From Sphingobacteriaceae bacterium (lineage in GTDB: Bacteria; Bacteroidota; Bacteroidia; Sphingobacteriales; Sphingobacteriaceae): a DNA stretch of 64,000 nt. Under the pieces are notes generated by a model. The model saw only the letters and a list, made by a program, of their open reading frames with translations. It did not search any database and had not been told where the DNA came from. The stretch spans positions 1 through 64,000 of the forward strand of contig JACMJM010000013.1 in the NCBI GenBank assembly GCA_014380615.1. The letters run 5' to 3'. The position numbers and the translations under genes are program-made. This document shows positions 33,714 through 43,879 of this stretch, one piece after another. The first letter of the stretch is position 1; every line of letters begins with the position of its first letter.

Positions 33714-35813
33714 ATGAATATCAGAACCGACATATTATTACGCGTCTACATTGCCTTCGGGTTGATTGTAGTTTTTGCGTTTGCGGTTTTATTTAAGCTT
33801 TTCCATGTACAGTTTTCTGAAGGTAAAAAATGGTCGGCCATGGCCGATAGCTTGTCCACCCGGTTTAAAGAAGTTGAAGCGGTTAGAGGTAATATTTATT
33901 CGGTAGATGGTAGTTTACTGGCTACTTCGGTACCCGAATACGAGTTAAGGATGGATCTTCTGGCAGGCGGGATTGAAGATAAGGACGTGTTTCTTACTAA
34001 GGTTGATTCTCTGGCAGAGCGACTCTCGGAATATTTCGGCGACAAAAGTCGCCGCGAATATTCTAAAATGCTTCGTGCCGCTCGGGAGGATAAAGCCAGA
34101 TATCATCTGATCAGACGCAGAGTATCTCATCAGGAGTTAGCGACAATAAAGAAATTCCCCATTTTCAATTTGGGAAAGTATAAAGGTGGGTTGATAATCG
34201 TACAGCAAAACAAACGGATTTTTCCTTTTAAAACTCTTGCGGCCCGAACCATCGGTTATAAAAATGTAAATGTTAAGCCGGTAGGCCTTGAAGGTGCTTA
34301 CAGCAATTATATAGATGGTGAAAGCGGGCGCAGATTAGAGCAGCGGATTGCTGGTGGGGTATGGATGCCCGTTAATAAAGATGAAGAAATAGCGCCTAAA
34401 GAAGGTGCTGATATTATTTCCACCATTGATATCAATATGCAGGATGTTGCTCAAAATGCCTTGAGAAAGCAGTTAATTAAAAGCGATGCCGATCACGGAT
34501 GTGTGATACTGATGGAGGTTGCTACAGGGGAGATCAGAGCGATTGCGAATTTTTCAAAAGTGGCCCCATCCGAGTATAAAGAGACCTTTAATTATGCTAT
34601 CGCAGGAAACCAAGATCCAGGTTCCACTTTTAAAGTGGCTTCTTACATGGCTTTGCTTGAAGACAAAAAGGTAGATACCAATACCCTGGTTGGAACCGGT
34701 ACTTATAAAATCCCGGGCCATCTAATTAAAGATTCGCATGGCAGTATTGGTGTTGTTACCGTAAAAAGAGCTTTCGAAGAATCTTCAAACGCCGCTATTG
34801 CTCAATTGGTGAATACCGCTTACCGGGAAAATCAATCGAAGTTTACAGATCATCTTTATGATTGGCAACTGCATGAAAAGATGGGTTTGCAGATTCCCGG
34901 GGAAGCCGCTCCGGTAGTCAAAAATCCTAATAACCGGAGCTGGAATAAGAACATGACTTTGCCTCAAATGGCTTACGGTTATGAGATGCAGCTTACTCCG
35001 CTTAAAATGTTGTCGTTTTATAATGCGATTGCTAATAACGGAAAATATGTAACGCCAATTTTTGTAAACGAAATAAGGCGGCTTGGCAACACGGTCGAGC
35101 AATTTAAAACACGTGTAGTTAACGAAAAGATTTGTTCTGATGAAACACTGGGTAAAATCAGGGCGATGCTTGAGGGCGTAATTACCGAGGGTACAGGTAG
35201 AAATGTGATCTACAATCCTTTCTACAAAGTTGCCGGTAAAACAGGTACCGCCCAGGTTGCAGACGGTAACAAAGGATATAGGGCTAAAAGGCAATATCAG
35301 GCTTCATTTTGTGGTTATTTTCCGGCCGACAAGCCAAAGTATTCTTTAATAGTGGTTATTAATGATCCTAAAAACGGTTACTACGGCGCAGAAGTAGCTG
35401 GTCCGCCGTTTCGTGAAATCGCAGATAAGGTTTTCGCTAATGATATACAGATGTATAACCAGGTGGAGGCTTTGAAAATAGTAGGGAATACCAAAATGCC
35501 GACATCAAAAGCGGGTTATAAGCACGCAACTCAAAAAGTTTACAAAGCATTGGGTGTTAAAGCTTTGTTTGCCGCAAACAGCGAGTTTGTTAGTGTTGTT
35601 GATACCAATAATGGTATCGCGATTAAAGAGGTGAAACTCAACCCCAAGCTTGTTCCCGATGTTTCGGGAATGGGCCTGAAAGATGCGGTGTTTCTGCTAA
35701 GTAGCACAGGGCTTAAACCAGTTGTGCGTGGCAGTGGTAAGGTGATAAATCAGTCCCTGATTCCTGGCAGCAGGATTGTGAAGGGATATCCGATAACAAT
35801 TGAACTTGAATGA
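33714..35813 (+). CDS. ftsI: Division transpeptidase PBP3/FtsI with PASTA domain
   Basis: 699 aa class B PBP. Membrane anchor at about 11-32. Transpeptidase motifs SxxK S304-K307 (DPGSTFKV), SxN S357-N359 (EESSNAAI) and KTG 509-511 (VAGKTGTAQVADG) are intact. A C-terminal PASTA domain (about 645-699, VPDVSGMGLKDAVFLLSSTG) is present. Forms septal cross-links with FtsW. Its stop overlaps the murE start (ATGATGA). Confidence 0.96.
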   Translation: MNIRTDILLRVYIAFGLIVVFAFAVLFKLFHVQFSEGKKWSAMADSLSTRFKEVEAVRGNIYSVDGSLLATSVPEYELRMDLLAGGIEDKDVFLTKVDSLAERLSEYFGDKSRREYSKMLRAAREDKARYHLIRRRVSHQELATIKKFPIFNLGKYKGGLIIVQQNKRIFPFKTLAARTIGYKNVNVKPVGLEGAYSNYIDGESGRRLEQRIAGGVWMPVNKDEEIAPKEGADIISTIDINMQDVAQNALRKQLIKSDADHGCVILMEVATGEIRAIANFSKVAPSEYKETFNYAIAGNQDPGSTFKVASYMALLEDKKVDTNTLVGTGTYKIPGHLIKDSHGSIGVVTVKRAFEESSNAAIAQLVNTAYRENQSKFTDHLYDWQLHEKMGLQIPGEAAPVVKNPNNRSWNKNMTLPQMAYGYEMQLTPLKMLSFYNAIANNGKYVTPIFVNEIRRLGNTVEQFKTRVVNEKICSDETLGKIRAMLEGVITEGTGRNVIYNPFYKVAGKTGTAQVADGNKGYRAKRQYQASFCGYFPADKPKYSLIVVINDPKNGYYGAEVAGPPFREIADKVFANDIQMYNQVEALKIVGNTKMPTSKAGYKHATQKVYKALGVKALFAANSEFVSVVDTNNGIAIKEVKLNPKLVPDVSGMGLKDAVFLLSSTGLKPVVRGSGKVINQSLIPGSRIVKGYPITIELE

Positions 35814-37273
35814 TGAAGAGCCTAAAGGAATTGTTAATCGGCGTAAAGATTTTGAAACTGCAGGGCTCTGACGAGACCAGTATAGAGTCTGTATGTTTCG
35901 ATTCGCGGCAGGCTAAGCCGGGAGCATTATTTGTCGCTGTGAGCGGCACAACAACCGACGGACATATTTTTATTGATAAAACTATTGATGCAGGCGCAAT
36001 AGCTATAGTTTGTGAAGAACTTCCTTCTACAATTAATGAACATGTAACTTACATTCAAACCTCAAACTCGGCGCAAGCCCTGGGGATCATAGCCTCCAAT
36101 TTTTACGACAGGCCATCGGATAAATTGAAGCTCGTGGGCATTACCGGTACAAATGGCAAGACCACTGTAGCCACCTTACTGTATCAGTTGTTCCAGGATT
36201 TGGGTTATAAAACCGGACTGATTTCGACGGTTCAAAATCATGTACATCATACAATAGTTCCCTCTACTCATACTACCCCTGATCCTGTTGCCTTAAATGA
36301 GTTACTGGCAGAAATGGTTGAAGTTGGATGTGATTATTGTTTTATGGAAGTAAGCTCTCATGCTGTTGCACAGCATCGTATTGAAGGGCTGGAATTCACA
36401 GGTGGCGTATTTACCAATCTCACTCACGATCATTTAGATTTTCATAAAACATTCGACGCATACCTTAAAGCCAAAAAAACATTTTTCGACGGTCTGGATA
36501 AATCGGCTTTTGCCCTGGTAAATGTTGATGATAAAAACGGCCGGGTAATGCTGCAAAATACCGCAGCACATAAAAAGACCTACGCGCTTAAAACAGCGGC
36601 AGATTTTAAAGCAAGAATCGTCGAAAATCAATTTAGCGGACTGCTGTTGAATTTCGATTCGGCCGAAGTATGGTTTAAAATGGTAGGAAGTTTTAATGCT
36701 TACAATCTCCTCGCCGTTTATGGAACTGCTGTTCTTTTGGAGCAGGATACGACTAAAGTTCTTACTATTCTAAGTCGGTTGAACGGTGCCGAAGGACGTT
36801 TTGATTATGTCGGAAATCCGGATGGAGTTATCGGTGTGGTTGACTATGCGCACACACCGGATGCGGTTCAGAATGTATTAAGCACTATTCAAAATATACG
36901 CAAAGGAACCGAGCAGGTTATTACGGTAATTGGATGTGGTGGTGACAGGGATAAAACCAAGCGCCCCGTGATGGCCCAGGTTGCCTGCGACTGGAGCGAT
37001 AAAGTGATTTTAACATCTGATAATCCCCGCACGGAAGAACCAGAGCAGATTTTGCGCGATATGGATGCAGGAGTAATGCCAAATAACCGCCGAAAGGTTT
37101 TGACGATAGTTGATAGAAGGGAAGCGATTAGAACGGCTTGCCATTTGGCAAAGCCGGGTGATATAATTCTGGTTGCCGGAAAAGGACACGAAAAATATCA
37201 GGATATAAAAGGTGTAAAATATCCTTTTGATGATAAAGCAATATTGAGCGAATTACTAAACCAACTTAGCTGA
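35810..37273 (+). CDS. murE: UDP-MurNAc-L-Ala-D-Glu:meso-DAP ligase
   Basis: 487 aa Mur ligase. ATP-binding [14 protein letters not shown], central [12 protein letters not shown], and the substrate motif [13 protein letters not shown] in this place is the meso-diaminopimelate signature, so the third residue of the stem peptide should be mDAP; dapA is present 13 kb away. The first two codons are both ATG. It overlaps ftsI by 4 bp and shares one base with mraY. Confidence 0.96.
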   Translation: MMKSLKELLIGVKILKLQGSDETSIESVCFDSRQAKPGALFVAVSGTTTDGHIFIDKTIDAGAIAIVCEELPSTINEHVTYIQTSNSAQALGIIASNFYDRPSDKLKLVGITGTNGKTTVATLLYQLFQDLGYKTGLISTVQNHVHHTIVPSTHTTPDPVALNELLAEMVEVGCDYCFMEVSSHAVAQHRIEGLEFTGGVFTNLTHDHLDFHKTFDAYLKAKKTFFDGLDKSAFALVNVDDKNGRVMLQNTAAHKKTYALKTAADFKARIVENQFSGLLLNFDSAEVWFKMVGSFNAYNLLAVYGTAVLLEQDTTKVLTILSRLNGAEGRFDYVGNPDGVIGVVDYAHTPDAVQNVLSTIQNIRKGTEQVITVIGCGGDRDKTKRPVMAQVACDWSDKVILTSDNPRTEEPEQILRDMDAGVMPNNRRKVLTIVDRREAIRTACHLAKPGDIILVAGKGHEKYQDIKGVKYPFDDKAILSELLNQLS

Positions 37274-38514
37274 TGCTATATTATTTATTTACGTGGTTAG
37301 ACAGAGAGTATGATATTCCGGGTGCAGGGGTGTTCCAGTACATTTCTTTCCGTACCGCTATGTCCGTCATTATTTCTCTCCTGGTCACTACAATATACGG
37401 TAATCGGTTAATTAAAATTCTTCGTGCCAAACAAGTGGGAGAAACCGTTCGTAATCTTGGTCTTGAGGGGCAGATGCAAAAGCAAGGTACACCTACTATG
37501 GGTGGTCTCATTATCCTCTTGGGGATTTTGGTGCCAACCTTATTGTTAGCAAAACTTGATAATATTTATATCATTTTGATGCTGATAACTACCGTTTGGA
37601 TGGGTGTGATAGGTTTCGTAGATGACTATATAAAAGTCTTTAAAAAGGATAAGGAGGGCTTGGCCGGAAAATTTAAGATTCTCGGACAGGTAATATTGGC
37701 TTTGATAATTGGATGGACGATGTATTTTCATCCTGATATTGTAGTTCGTCAACAGGTAACGTTGCCCACTACCAGCGTAGCACCCCTGGAGGTCCACCAA
37801 AAAGGTGATAACTATTATTTTACTCAGAATTTAAAATCAACCAAAACGAACTTCCCCTTTTATAAAAACAGCGAATTGGATTATGCCAAAGTGCTTAAGT
37901 TTTTGGGCGACGGATATGAGAGGTATGCGCTCGTGGTGTTTCTTTTATTTGTGATTTTTATAATTACAGCAGTATCAAACGGAGCAAATATTACTGATGG
38001 GATTGATGGCCTGGCTACCGGTACCTCGGCCATCATAGCAGCTACCCTGGCAATATTGGCATATGTTTCCGGCAATACAATTATGGCCGAGTATTTGAAT
38101 ATCATGTATATACCCAATTCTGGTGAACTTGTGATATTCGCTGGTGCATTCTTGGGTGCTTGTGTGGGGTTTTTATGGTATAATTCCTATCCCGCCCAGG
38201 TTTTTATGGGCGATACCGGGAGCTTGGCCATTGGTGGGATTATAGCGGTATTCGCAATTATGATTCGTAAGGAATTACTTATTCCCATCCTTTGTGGCGT
38301 ATTCGTAGTCGAGAATCTATCGGTAATTCTGCAAGTATCCTATTTTAAATATACTCGAAAAAGGTTTGGTGAGGGTCGTCGTATACTTCTGATGTCGCCA
38401 TTACACCACCATTATCAAAAGAGAGGATATCACGAATCTAAGATCGTTACTCGCTTCTGGATCATCGGGGTCTTTCTGGCAATATTAACTATCGTAACTC
38501 TTAAACTTCGTTAA
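37273..38514 (+). CDS. mraY: Phospho-MurNAc-pentapeptide transferase
   Basis: 413 aa, about ten membrane helices. Catalytic motifs [31 protein letters not shown] and [12 protein letters not shown] are all present. Between helices a soluble insertion (about 155-205, [20 protein letters not shown]) makes it longer than the roughly 360-residue enterobacterial enzyme, as usual for Bacteroidota. Makes lipid I on the inner membrane. One-base overlaps with murE and murD. Confidence 0.97.
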   Translation: MLYYLFTWLDREYDIPGAGVFQYISFRTAMSVIISLLVTTIYGNRLIKILRAKQVGETVRNLGLEGQMQKQGTPTMGGLIILLGILVPTLLLAKLDNIYIILMLITTVWMGVIGFVDDYIKVFKKDKEGLAGKFKILGQVILALIIGWTMYFHPDIVVRQQVTLPTTSVAPLEVHQKGDNYYFTQNLKSTKTNFPFYKNSELDYAKVLKFLGDGYERYALVVFLLFVIFIITAVSNGANITDGIDGLATGTSAIIAATLAILAYVSGNTIMAEYLNIMYIPNSGELVIFAGAFLGACVGFLWYNSYPAQVFMGDTGSLAIGGIIAVFAIMIRKELLIPILCGVFVVENLSVILQVSYFKYTRKRFGEGRRILLMSPLHHHYQKRGYHESKIVTRFWIIGVFLAILTIVTLKLR

Positions 38515-39860
38515 TGGCAGGGCAAGATTACATAGTGGTTTTAGGTGCCGGCGAAAGCGGAACTGGTGCTGCTGTGCTGGCGCAAAAGCAGGGCTTCGGT
38601 GTTTTTGTGTCCGATTTTGGTGAAATTCCTGATGCTTTTAAAGCAGAGCTTCGGCATCGGGAAATCCCATTCGAGGAAAAGGGCCATACAGAAAGTGTTA
38701 TTCTGAAAGCTAAAGAAATAATTAAGAGCCCTGGTATCCCGGAAACGGCCCCAATTATTAAAAGCATAAAAGCTTTAGGCATACCGGTGATTTCGGAAAT
38801 TGAATTTGCAGCCCGATATACCGATGCGAAAACGATCTGTATTACCGGATCGAATGGCAAGTCGACAACTACCATGCTCACTTACCACATTCTTAAGAAT
38901 GCGGGATTAAATGTAGGGCTGGCAGGGAATATAGGAAAAAGCTTCGCGCTGCAAGTGGCAACGGAGCAATTCGATTGGTATGTATTGGAGATCAGCAGCT
39001 TTATGCTTGATGATATGTACAAGTTCAGAGCTGATATAGCCGTATTACTAAACATCACACCAGATCATCTGGACAGATACGAGTATAAAATGGAAAATTA
39101 CGCCGACTCTAAGTTCCGTATTCTCCAAAATCAGACCGCTGCGGATGCTTTCATTTACTGCGCAGACGATGCAGAAACATTAAAAGGCTTAGAACGGCAT
39201 AAAGTTCAGGCTATCGCTTATCCTTTTTCAATTGAAAAAGAAATAAGCAATGGTGCTTATCTAAAAAACAACGAATTAACTATAAACCTGGAAAATCAAT
39301 CCTCATTCATCATGTCAATTACAGAACTCGCATTACAGGGCAAACACAACATTTACAATTCAATGGCATCAGGAATAGTTGCCAAAGTGCTTGAACTCCG
39401 TAATGAATCCATCCGCGAAAGTATGGGTAATTTCAAAAATATAGAGCATCGTTTGGAGCATGCCGGCCGGATCTCGGGAATTGATTTTATCAACGATTCG
39501 AAGGCTACTAACATCAATTCGACATGGTATGCTTTAGAGAGTATGACTACAGACGTGGTGCTGATTTTGGGAGGTGTTGATAAAGGGAATGATTACGGGA
39601 TGTTAAGGGATCTGGTAAAAAGTAAAGTAAAAGCAATTGTTTGTCTTGGAAAGGATAATAAACGCATCCACGATGCTTTTGAGGATGAAGTTGAGGTGAT
39701 TGTAAATACATTTTCTGCTTCGGAAGCGGTGCAGATAGCTTTTCATCTGGCACAAAAAGGCGATACTGTTTTGCTTTCGCCCGCTTGCGCGAGTTTCGAT
39801 TTATTCAGGAATTATGAAGACAGAGGCAATCAGTTTAAAGCGGCTATAAAAGAATTATAA
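38514..39860 (+). CDS. murD: UDP-MurNAc-L-alanine:D-glutamate ligase
   Basis: 448 aa. N-terminal Rossmann-like motif VLGAGESGTGAAVLAQ, ATP-binding ITGSNGKSTTTMLTY, LNITPDHLDRY and the C-terminal NDSKATNINSTWYAL and LSPACASFDLFRNYEDRG. All are standard MurD features. Adds D-Glu to UDP-MurNAc-Ala in the cytoplasm. Followed by a 121-bp gap holding a composite repeat before ftsW. Confidence 0.97.
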   Translation: MAGQDYIVVLGAGESGTGAAVLAQKQGFGVFVSDFGEIPDAFKAELRHREIPFEEKGHTESVILKAKEIIKSPGIPETAPIIKSIKALGIPVISEIEFAARYTDAKTICITGSNGKSTTTMLTYHILKNAGLNVGLAGNIGKSFALQVATEQFDWYVLEISSFMLDDMYKFRADIAVLLNITPDHLDRYEYKMENYADSKFRILQNQTAADAFIYCADDAETLKGLERHKVQAIAYPFSIEKEISNGAYLKNNELTINLENQSSFIMSITELALQGKHNIYNSMASGIVAKVLELRNESIRESMGNFKNIEHRLEHAGRISGIDFINDSKATNINSTWYALESMTTDVVLILGGVDKGNDYGMLRDLVKSKVKAIVCLGKDNKRIHDAFEDEVEVIVNTFSASEAVQIAFHLAQKGDTVLLSPACASFDLFRNYEDRGNQFKAAIKEL

Positions 39861-39861
39861 T

Positions 39862-39959
39862 AGATGTGCAGATGAGGAGATGTGCAGATATGAAGATGAA
39901 AAAATGTGCAAATGCCATTGGGCGCTATAACTCCCTCTCCTTTGGAGAGGGCCGGGGTG
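39862..39959 (+). repeat. Composite dispersed repeat between murD and ftsW
   Basis: An ATG-rich part (AGATGTGCAGATGAGG...) is followed by a hairpin with CCCTCTCC (39933-39940), TTT, GGAGAGGG (39944-39951) and then CCGGGGTGAGG. The same two parts occur in the same order at 42453-42537 in the murC 5' end. Confidence 0.75.
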
Positions 39960-39981
39960 AGGCTTTTAACTTTTGAAGTAT

Positions 39982-41166
39982 ATGTTTAATACCATACTAA
40001 ACAAAACCAAGGGCGACCGCTGGATCTGGCTGATTGTAATTTTGCTCTCAGTATGGTCCTTGCTGGCGGTTTACAGCGCTACAGGTACGCTCGCATACAA
40101 GCGTGGTGTTGGAGCCGAAAGTATTTTAATGAAGCACTTAATTTTCATCGTGGGCGGGATAGCCCTGATGTATTTTTCACATCTTTTAGATTACCGCTAT
40201 TATGCAGGGATCTCTAAGCTGTTGATGGTAATTACTATTCCATTGTTGCTATATACATTGGTTTTTGGAAATACCATAAATGATGCGAGTCGTTGGGTAA
40301 CTATTCCGTTTACAACCCAAACCTTTCAAACTTCTGATATGGCGAAACTGGCCCTTATCACCTTTCTGGCTCGAACCCTTACCCGGAAGCAGGAAAATAT
40401 AAAGGACGTAAAGAAAGCTTTCGTTCCGATTATGGGATCGGTATGCGTGGTGTTTATTTTAATTGCCCTGGCAAATCTTTCAACCGCACTAATGCTTTTT
40501 GGAGTAAGCATTCTCTTGTTAATTATGGGGCGGATAAGTATTAAGCAAATTTCTATTGTATGCTTTGCGGGGTTGATTTTGCTAGCCGGAGTAATCTTTC
40601 TCGGCCCAAGGCGCAAAACCTATAAATCACGTATCGAGGTTTACATGAATCCTGAAAAGGCAGATCCGGATAAATCGTTTCAGGCAAACCAATCGAAAAT
40701 AGCAATCGCCACGGGTGGAATAATCGGAAAAGGGCCAGGAAACAGTACTCAGCGAAATTATTTGCCGCATCCTTATTCAGATTTTGTTTACGCATTGATT
40801 ATAGAGGAATATGGTTTAGTAGGAGGCGTGGCTCTGGCGATAATTTACCTGGTCTTTTTATATCGATGCATATTGATTGTAACGGCGAGTCCCAAAGCTT
40901 TTGGGGCATTGCTTGCGGCTGGTTTAAGTTTTAGTCTCACCATACAGGCCTTTGCCAATATGGCTGTGGCAGTGGGTCTCGGACCGGTAACTGGTGTTCC
41001 GCTTCCTTTGGTAAGTATGGGCGGAACTTCGATGCTTTTTACCAGCATCGCATTCGGAATTATACTAAGCGTAAGCCGTGATGTTGAGGAAAAAAAACGT
41101 GAGAAGGCTGGTTTATCTGACAATAACGAGAAAGTAATTGTAGGTGAAATTCCTGCGATGGCGTAG
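39982..41166 (+). CDS. ftsW: Division SEDS glycosyltransferase FtsW
   Basis: 394 aa from ATG 39982; a TTG three codons earlier is less likely. About ten membrane helices. SEDS motifs: YSATGTLAYKRG, NDASRWVTIPFTTQTFQTSD, NQSKIAIATGGIIGKGPGNS, LPHPYSDFVYALIIEEYGL and the C-terminal GVPLPLVSMGGTSMLF. Works with FtsI to make septal peptidoglycan. Followed by a 188-bp purine-rich gap before murG. Confidence 0.95.
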   Translation: MFNTILNKTKGDRWIWLIVILLSVWSLLAVYSATGTLAYKRGVGAESILMKHLIFIVGGIALMYFSHLLDYRYYAGISKLLMVITIPLLLYTLVFGNTINDASRWVTIPFTTQTFQTSDMAKLALITFLARTLTRKQENIKDVKKAFVPIMGSVCVVFILIALANLSTALMLFGVSILLLIMGRISIKQISIVCFAGLILLAGVIFLGPRRKTYKSRIEVYMNPEKADPDKSFQANQSKIAIATGGIIGKGPGNSTQRNYLPHPYSDFVYALIIEEYGLVGGVALAIIYLVFLYRCILIVTASPKAFGALLAAGLSFSLTIQAFANMAVAVGLGPVTGVPLPLVSMGGTSMLFTSIAFGIILSVSRDVEEKKREKAGLSDNNEKVIVGEIPAMA

Positions 41167-41354
41167 AGAGAGGGATTGAAGGAAAGAAGGATAGAATGAT
41201 TGAAGGAAAGAAGGATAGAATGACTGAAGGATTGAAGGAAAGAATTAAAGAAGGAATGAATGAAAGAATAGAATGATTGAATGAAAGAGGATAGAATTAC
41301 TACGAAATAGTTATTCCTTCCTTCAGCCATTCACTCATTCTTTCATTATAAGCC
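41167..41354. repeat. Purine-rich tandem/inverted repeat between ftsW and murG
   Basis: A 24-bp unit (positions 41175-41198) is repeated exactly at 41199-41222, followed by further GAAAGAATGA-like units. A pyrimidine-rich arm closes the region: AATGAAAGAAT (41259-41269) pairs with ATTCTTTCATT (41337-41347). No gene. It resembles the mreB-mreC gap in composition and layout. Confidence 0.75.
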
Positions 41355-42452
41355 ATGACAAAGAAAATAATCATAAGCGGAGGAGGAACAGGAGGGCATA
41401 TATTCCCTGCGGTTTCGATTGCCAATGCGCTTAAGCGTATTGAGCCTTCTGTGGAGATACTTTTTGTAGGTGCAGAGGGGCGAATGGAAATGGAAAAAGT
41501 TCCTGCGGCCGGATATGAAATTATCGGCTTGGATATCCAGGGTTTTCAGCGAAAAAACCTGTGGAAGAATATCCTGCTGCCGGTTAAAATTTTAAAAAGC
41601 TTGTGGAAGGCGAGATCGGTCATAAAGTCGTTTAAGCCCCATGTAGCGGTTGGAGTAGGCGGTTATGCGTCAGGTCCTTTATTATATGTAGCAGGTTTGA
41701 TGGGAGTTCCTTACTTAATTCAGGAACAAAATTCATACGCTGGCATCACCAATAAAAAACTTGGCGGAAACGCTAAAAAAATATGTGTAGCCTTTGAAGG
41801 AATGGATAAGTTCTTTCCGGCTGATAAAATAATGTTGACGGGAAATCCCATTAGAAAGGAATCTGTAGCCATTGAGGGTAAACGGGAAGAAGGTTTAAGC
41901 TCCTTTGGTCTGTCGCCAAAAAAGAAGACGATACTGGTAACGGGCGGAAGCCTTGGCGCGGGCACTTTAAATACCAGTATGCTTGCCGGCTTAGAAAAGC
42001 TGATATCTGCAGATGTGCAGTTAATCTGGCAAACAGGGAAGCATTATTATAAAACCGTTATGCGAGAGGTGAAACGAAATCCGCATCAAAATATCAGCGT
42101 AACTGAGTTTTTGAATCGTATGGATTTGGCTTATGCAGCTGCCGATGTGATTATTTCAAGAGCCGGGGCGGGAACAATTGCCGAGCTGTGTGTAATCGGA
42201 AAACCGGTAATCCTGGTGCCTTCGCCCAATGTAGCTGAAGATCACCAGACGAAAAATGCGGCGGCTTTAGTGAAAAACAATGCCGCAATTCTGGTAGCAG
42301 ATATGGAAGCTGAGCAAAAGCTTATCGACACTGCTTTAGAATTATTAAGCAACGAACAACAATCAATAGAACTCGGAACTAACATCAGTAAGCTGGCATT
42401 GCCTGATGCTGATGAAGTAATAGCGAAAGAAGTTTTAAAACTAGCGCAGTAG
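41355..42452 (+). CDS. murG: Lipid II synthase (UDP-GlcNAc transferase) MurG
   Basis: 365 aa GT28 enzyme. Donor/acceptor motifs: SGGGTGGHIFPAVSIANAL at the N-terminus, GVGGYASGPLLY, TGGSLGAGTLN and ISRAGAGTIAELCVIGKP with PSPNVAEDHQTKNA. Converts lipid I to lipid II at the inner face of the membrane. Its stop is 2 bp before the first possible murC start. Confidence 0.97.
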   Translation: MTKKIIISGGGTGGHIFPAVSIANALKRIEPSVEILFVGAEGRMEMEKVPAAGYEIIGLDIQGFQRKNLWKNILLPVKILKSLWKARSVIKSFKPHVAVGVGGYASGPLLYVAGLMGVPYLIQEQNSYAGITNKKLGGNAKKICVAFEGMDKFFPADKIMLTGNPIRKESVAIEGKREEGLSSFGLSPKKKTILVTGGSLGAGTLNTSMLAGLEKLISADVQLIWQTGKHYYKTVMREVKRNPHQNISVTEFLNRMDLAYAAADVIISRAGAGTIAELCVIGKPVILVPSPNVAEDHQTKNAAALVKNNAAILVADMEAEQKLIDTALELLSNEQQSIELGTNISKLALPDADEVIAKEVLKLAQ

Positions 42453-42537
42453 ATGTGCGGATGAAGATGATAGGAAAATATGCAAATGGGTTAGGCACTT
42501 TGTCTCCCTCTCCTTCAGGAGAGGGTCGGGGTGAGGA
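42453..42537 (+). repeat. Dispersed composite repeat in the murC 5' end
   Basis: Same composite as 39862-39959: ATG-rich part, then CCCTCTCCT (42506-42514) and AGGAGAGGG (42517-42525), then TCGGGGTGAGG. Read in the murC frame it encodes LSPSPSGEGRGE. Confidence 0.8.
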
Positions 42538-43879
42538 TATCAAACAGGTTTATTTAGTTGGTATCGGCGGTATCGGTATGAGCGGATTGGCCAGGTATTT
42601 CCACAAAAGAGGCTGCCAGGTGGTTGGTTATGATCGTACCCGTACAGATTTAACTGGCGCACTGGCCGAGGAAGGCATGCGGATAACCTATACCGATTCG
42701 GTTGACGAAATACCTTCGGAGTTTAAAGCCCCATCAGAATCAGTGCTGGTGATCTTTACTCCGGCAATTCCAAAAGATTCCGCAATACTGAATTATTTTA
42801 AAAACGAAGGTTTTGATTTAAAGAAGCGCTCGCAGGTACTGGGTTTGATCAGCAAGGAAATGTTTACTGTTGCTGTTGCTGGCACACACGGTAAAACCAC
42901 CACATCCACAATGGTTGCACATATATTGAAACATTCGGGTTTTGATTGCACCGCGTTCCTTGGCGGGATAGCTTCTAATTATGATACAAATGTTCTCTTC
43001 GGCCTCAATAACGTGATGGTTGTTGAAGCCGATGAATACGATCGTTCGTTCCTTACACTTCACCCGGATATAGCGATTATAACTTCCATGGATGCGGATC
43101 ACCTTGATATTTACGGTGACGACGCATCAGTCAAAGAATCATTTAAGCTTTTCGCGTCTCAGCTAAAAGAAGGTGGTAAATTGATTCATAAAAGAGGATT
43201 GCCATTAGAAAGCGGGATAAGTTATTCAGCAAAGGAAAATGCGGATGTGTTCGCCGAAAATGTATACATCCAAAACGGAACTTTCTTTTTCGATTTTAAT
43301 TCAAGCGCGGTCAAGATAAAGAATATTGAACTAGGTCTTCCGGGATTACACAACGTAGAGAATTCTGTCGGTGCTATCCAGGCTGCGCTTATACTTGGTA
43401 TAGAGCCTGATAAAATAAAAGCTGCACTTAAAGAGTTCAGGGGTGTTAAACGCCGTTTTGAATATATCATTAAAACAGATCGCAGGGTTTTTATAGACGA
43501 TTATGCCCATCATCCGGAAGAACTAAGGGCATGCATCACGGCCGTAAAATCGTTGTACCCGGATAAAAAACTCACCGTATTGTTTCAGCCGCATTTGTAT
43601 ACCCGTACACGGGATTTTGCGGGTGGCTTTGCGGAGGTTCTTAGCATGGCTGATGAATTACTGTTGCTGGAGATCTATCCTGCCCGCGAGTTGCCAATTG
43701 AAGGCGTTAGCTCGGAAATGATCTTAAAAAACGTAAAAGCTTCTTCCGGACGTATTTGTGCAATGGACGAAGCGCCAGGTTTAGTTCAAGAATTAAATCC
43801 GGAATTATTATTAACAGTTGGTGCCGGAGATATAGACACTTTGATACAACCATTAAAAAATATACTTAGCAATGCTTAA
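42455..43879 (+). CDS. murC: UDP-N-acetylmuramate:L-alanine ligase
   Basis: 474 aa from GTG 42455; ATG at 42461 or 42467 is equally possible. The conserved MurC region starts only at about residue 29 (IKQVYLVGIGGIGMSGLARYF); the preceding residues include LSPSPSGEGRGE, which is translated repeat sequence. There is no start codon between the repeat and the conserved part, so the extension should be in the protein. ATP-binding VAGTHGKTTTSTMVAH, VEADEYDRSFL and DDYAHHPEELRA are intact. First Mur ligase step. Overlaps ftsQ by 8 bp; no ddl gene lies between them. Confidence 0.95.
   Translation: MRMKMIGKYANGLGTLSPSPSGEGRGEDIKQVYLVGIGGIGMSGLARYFHKRGCQVVGYDRTRTDLTGALAEEGMRITYTDSVDEIPSEFKAPSESVLVIFTPAIPKDSAILNYFKNEGFDLKKRSQVLGLISKEMFTVAVAGTHGKTTTSTMVAHILKHSGFDCTAFLGGIASNYDTNVLFGLNNVMVVEADEYDRSFLTLHPDIAIITSMDADHLDIYGDDASVKESFKLFASQLKEGGKLIHKRGLPLESGISYSAKENADVFAENVYIQNGTFFFDFNSSAVKIKNIELGLPGLHNVENSVGAIQAALILGIEPDKIKAALKEFRGVKRRFEYIIKTDRRVFIDDYAHHPEELRACITAVKSLYPDKKLTVLFQPHLYTRTRDFAGGFAEVLSMADELLLLEIYPARELPIEGVSSEMILKNVKASSGRICAMDEAPGLVQELNPELLLTVGAGDIDTLIQPLKNILSNA

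Noticed and set aside
41167-41354. Coding potential in the ftsW-murG gap
   Set aside because: Low-complexity purine repeats with stops in all frames.
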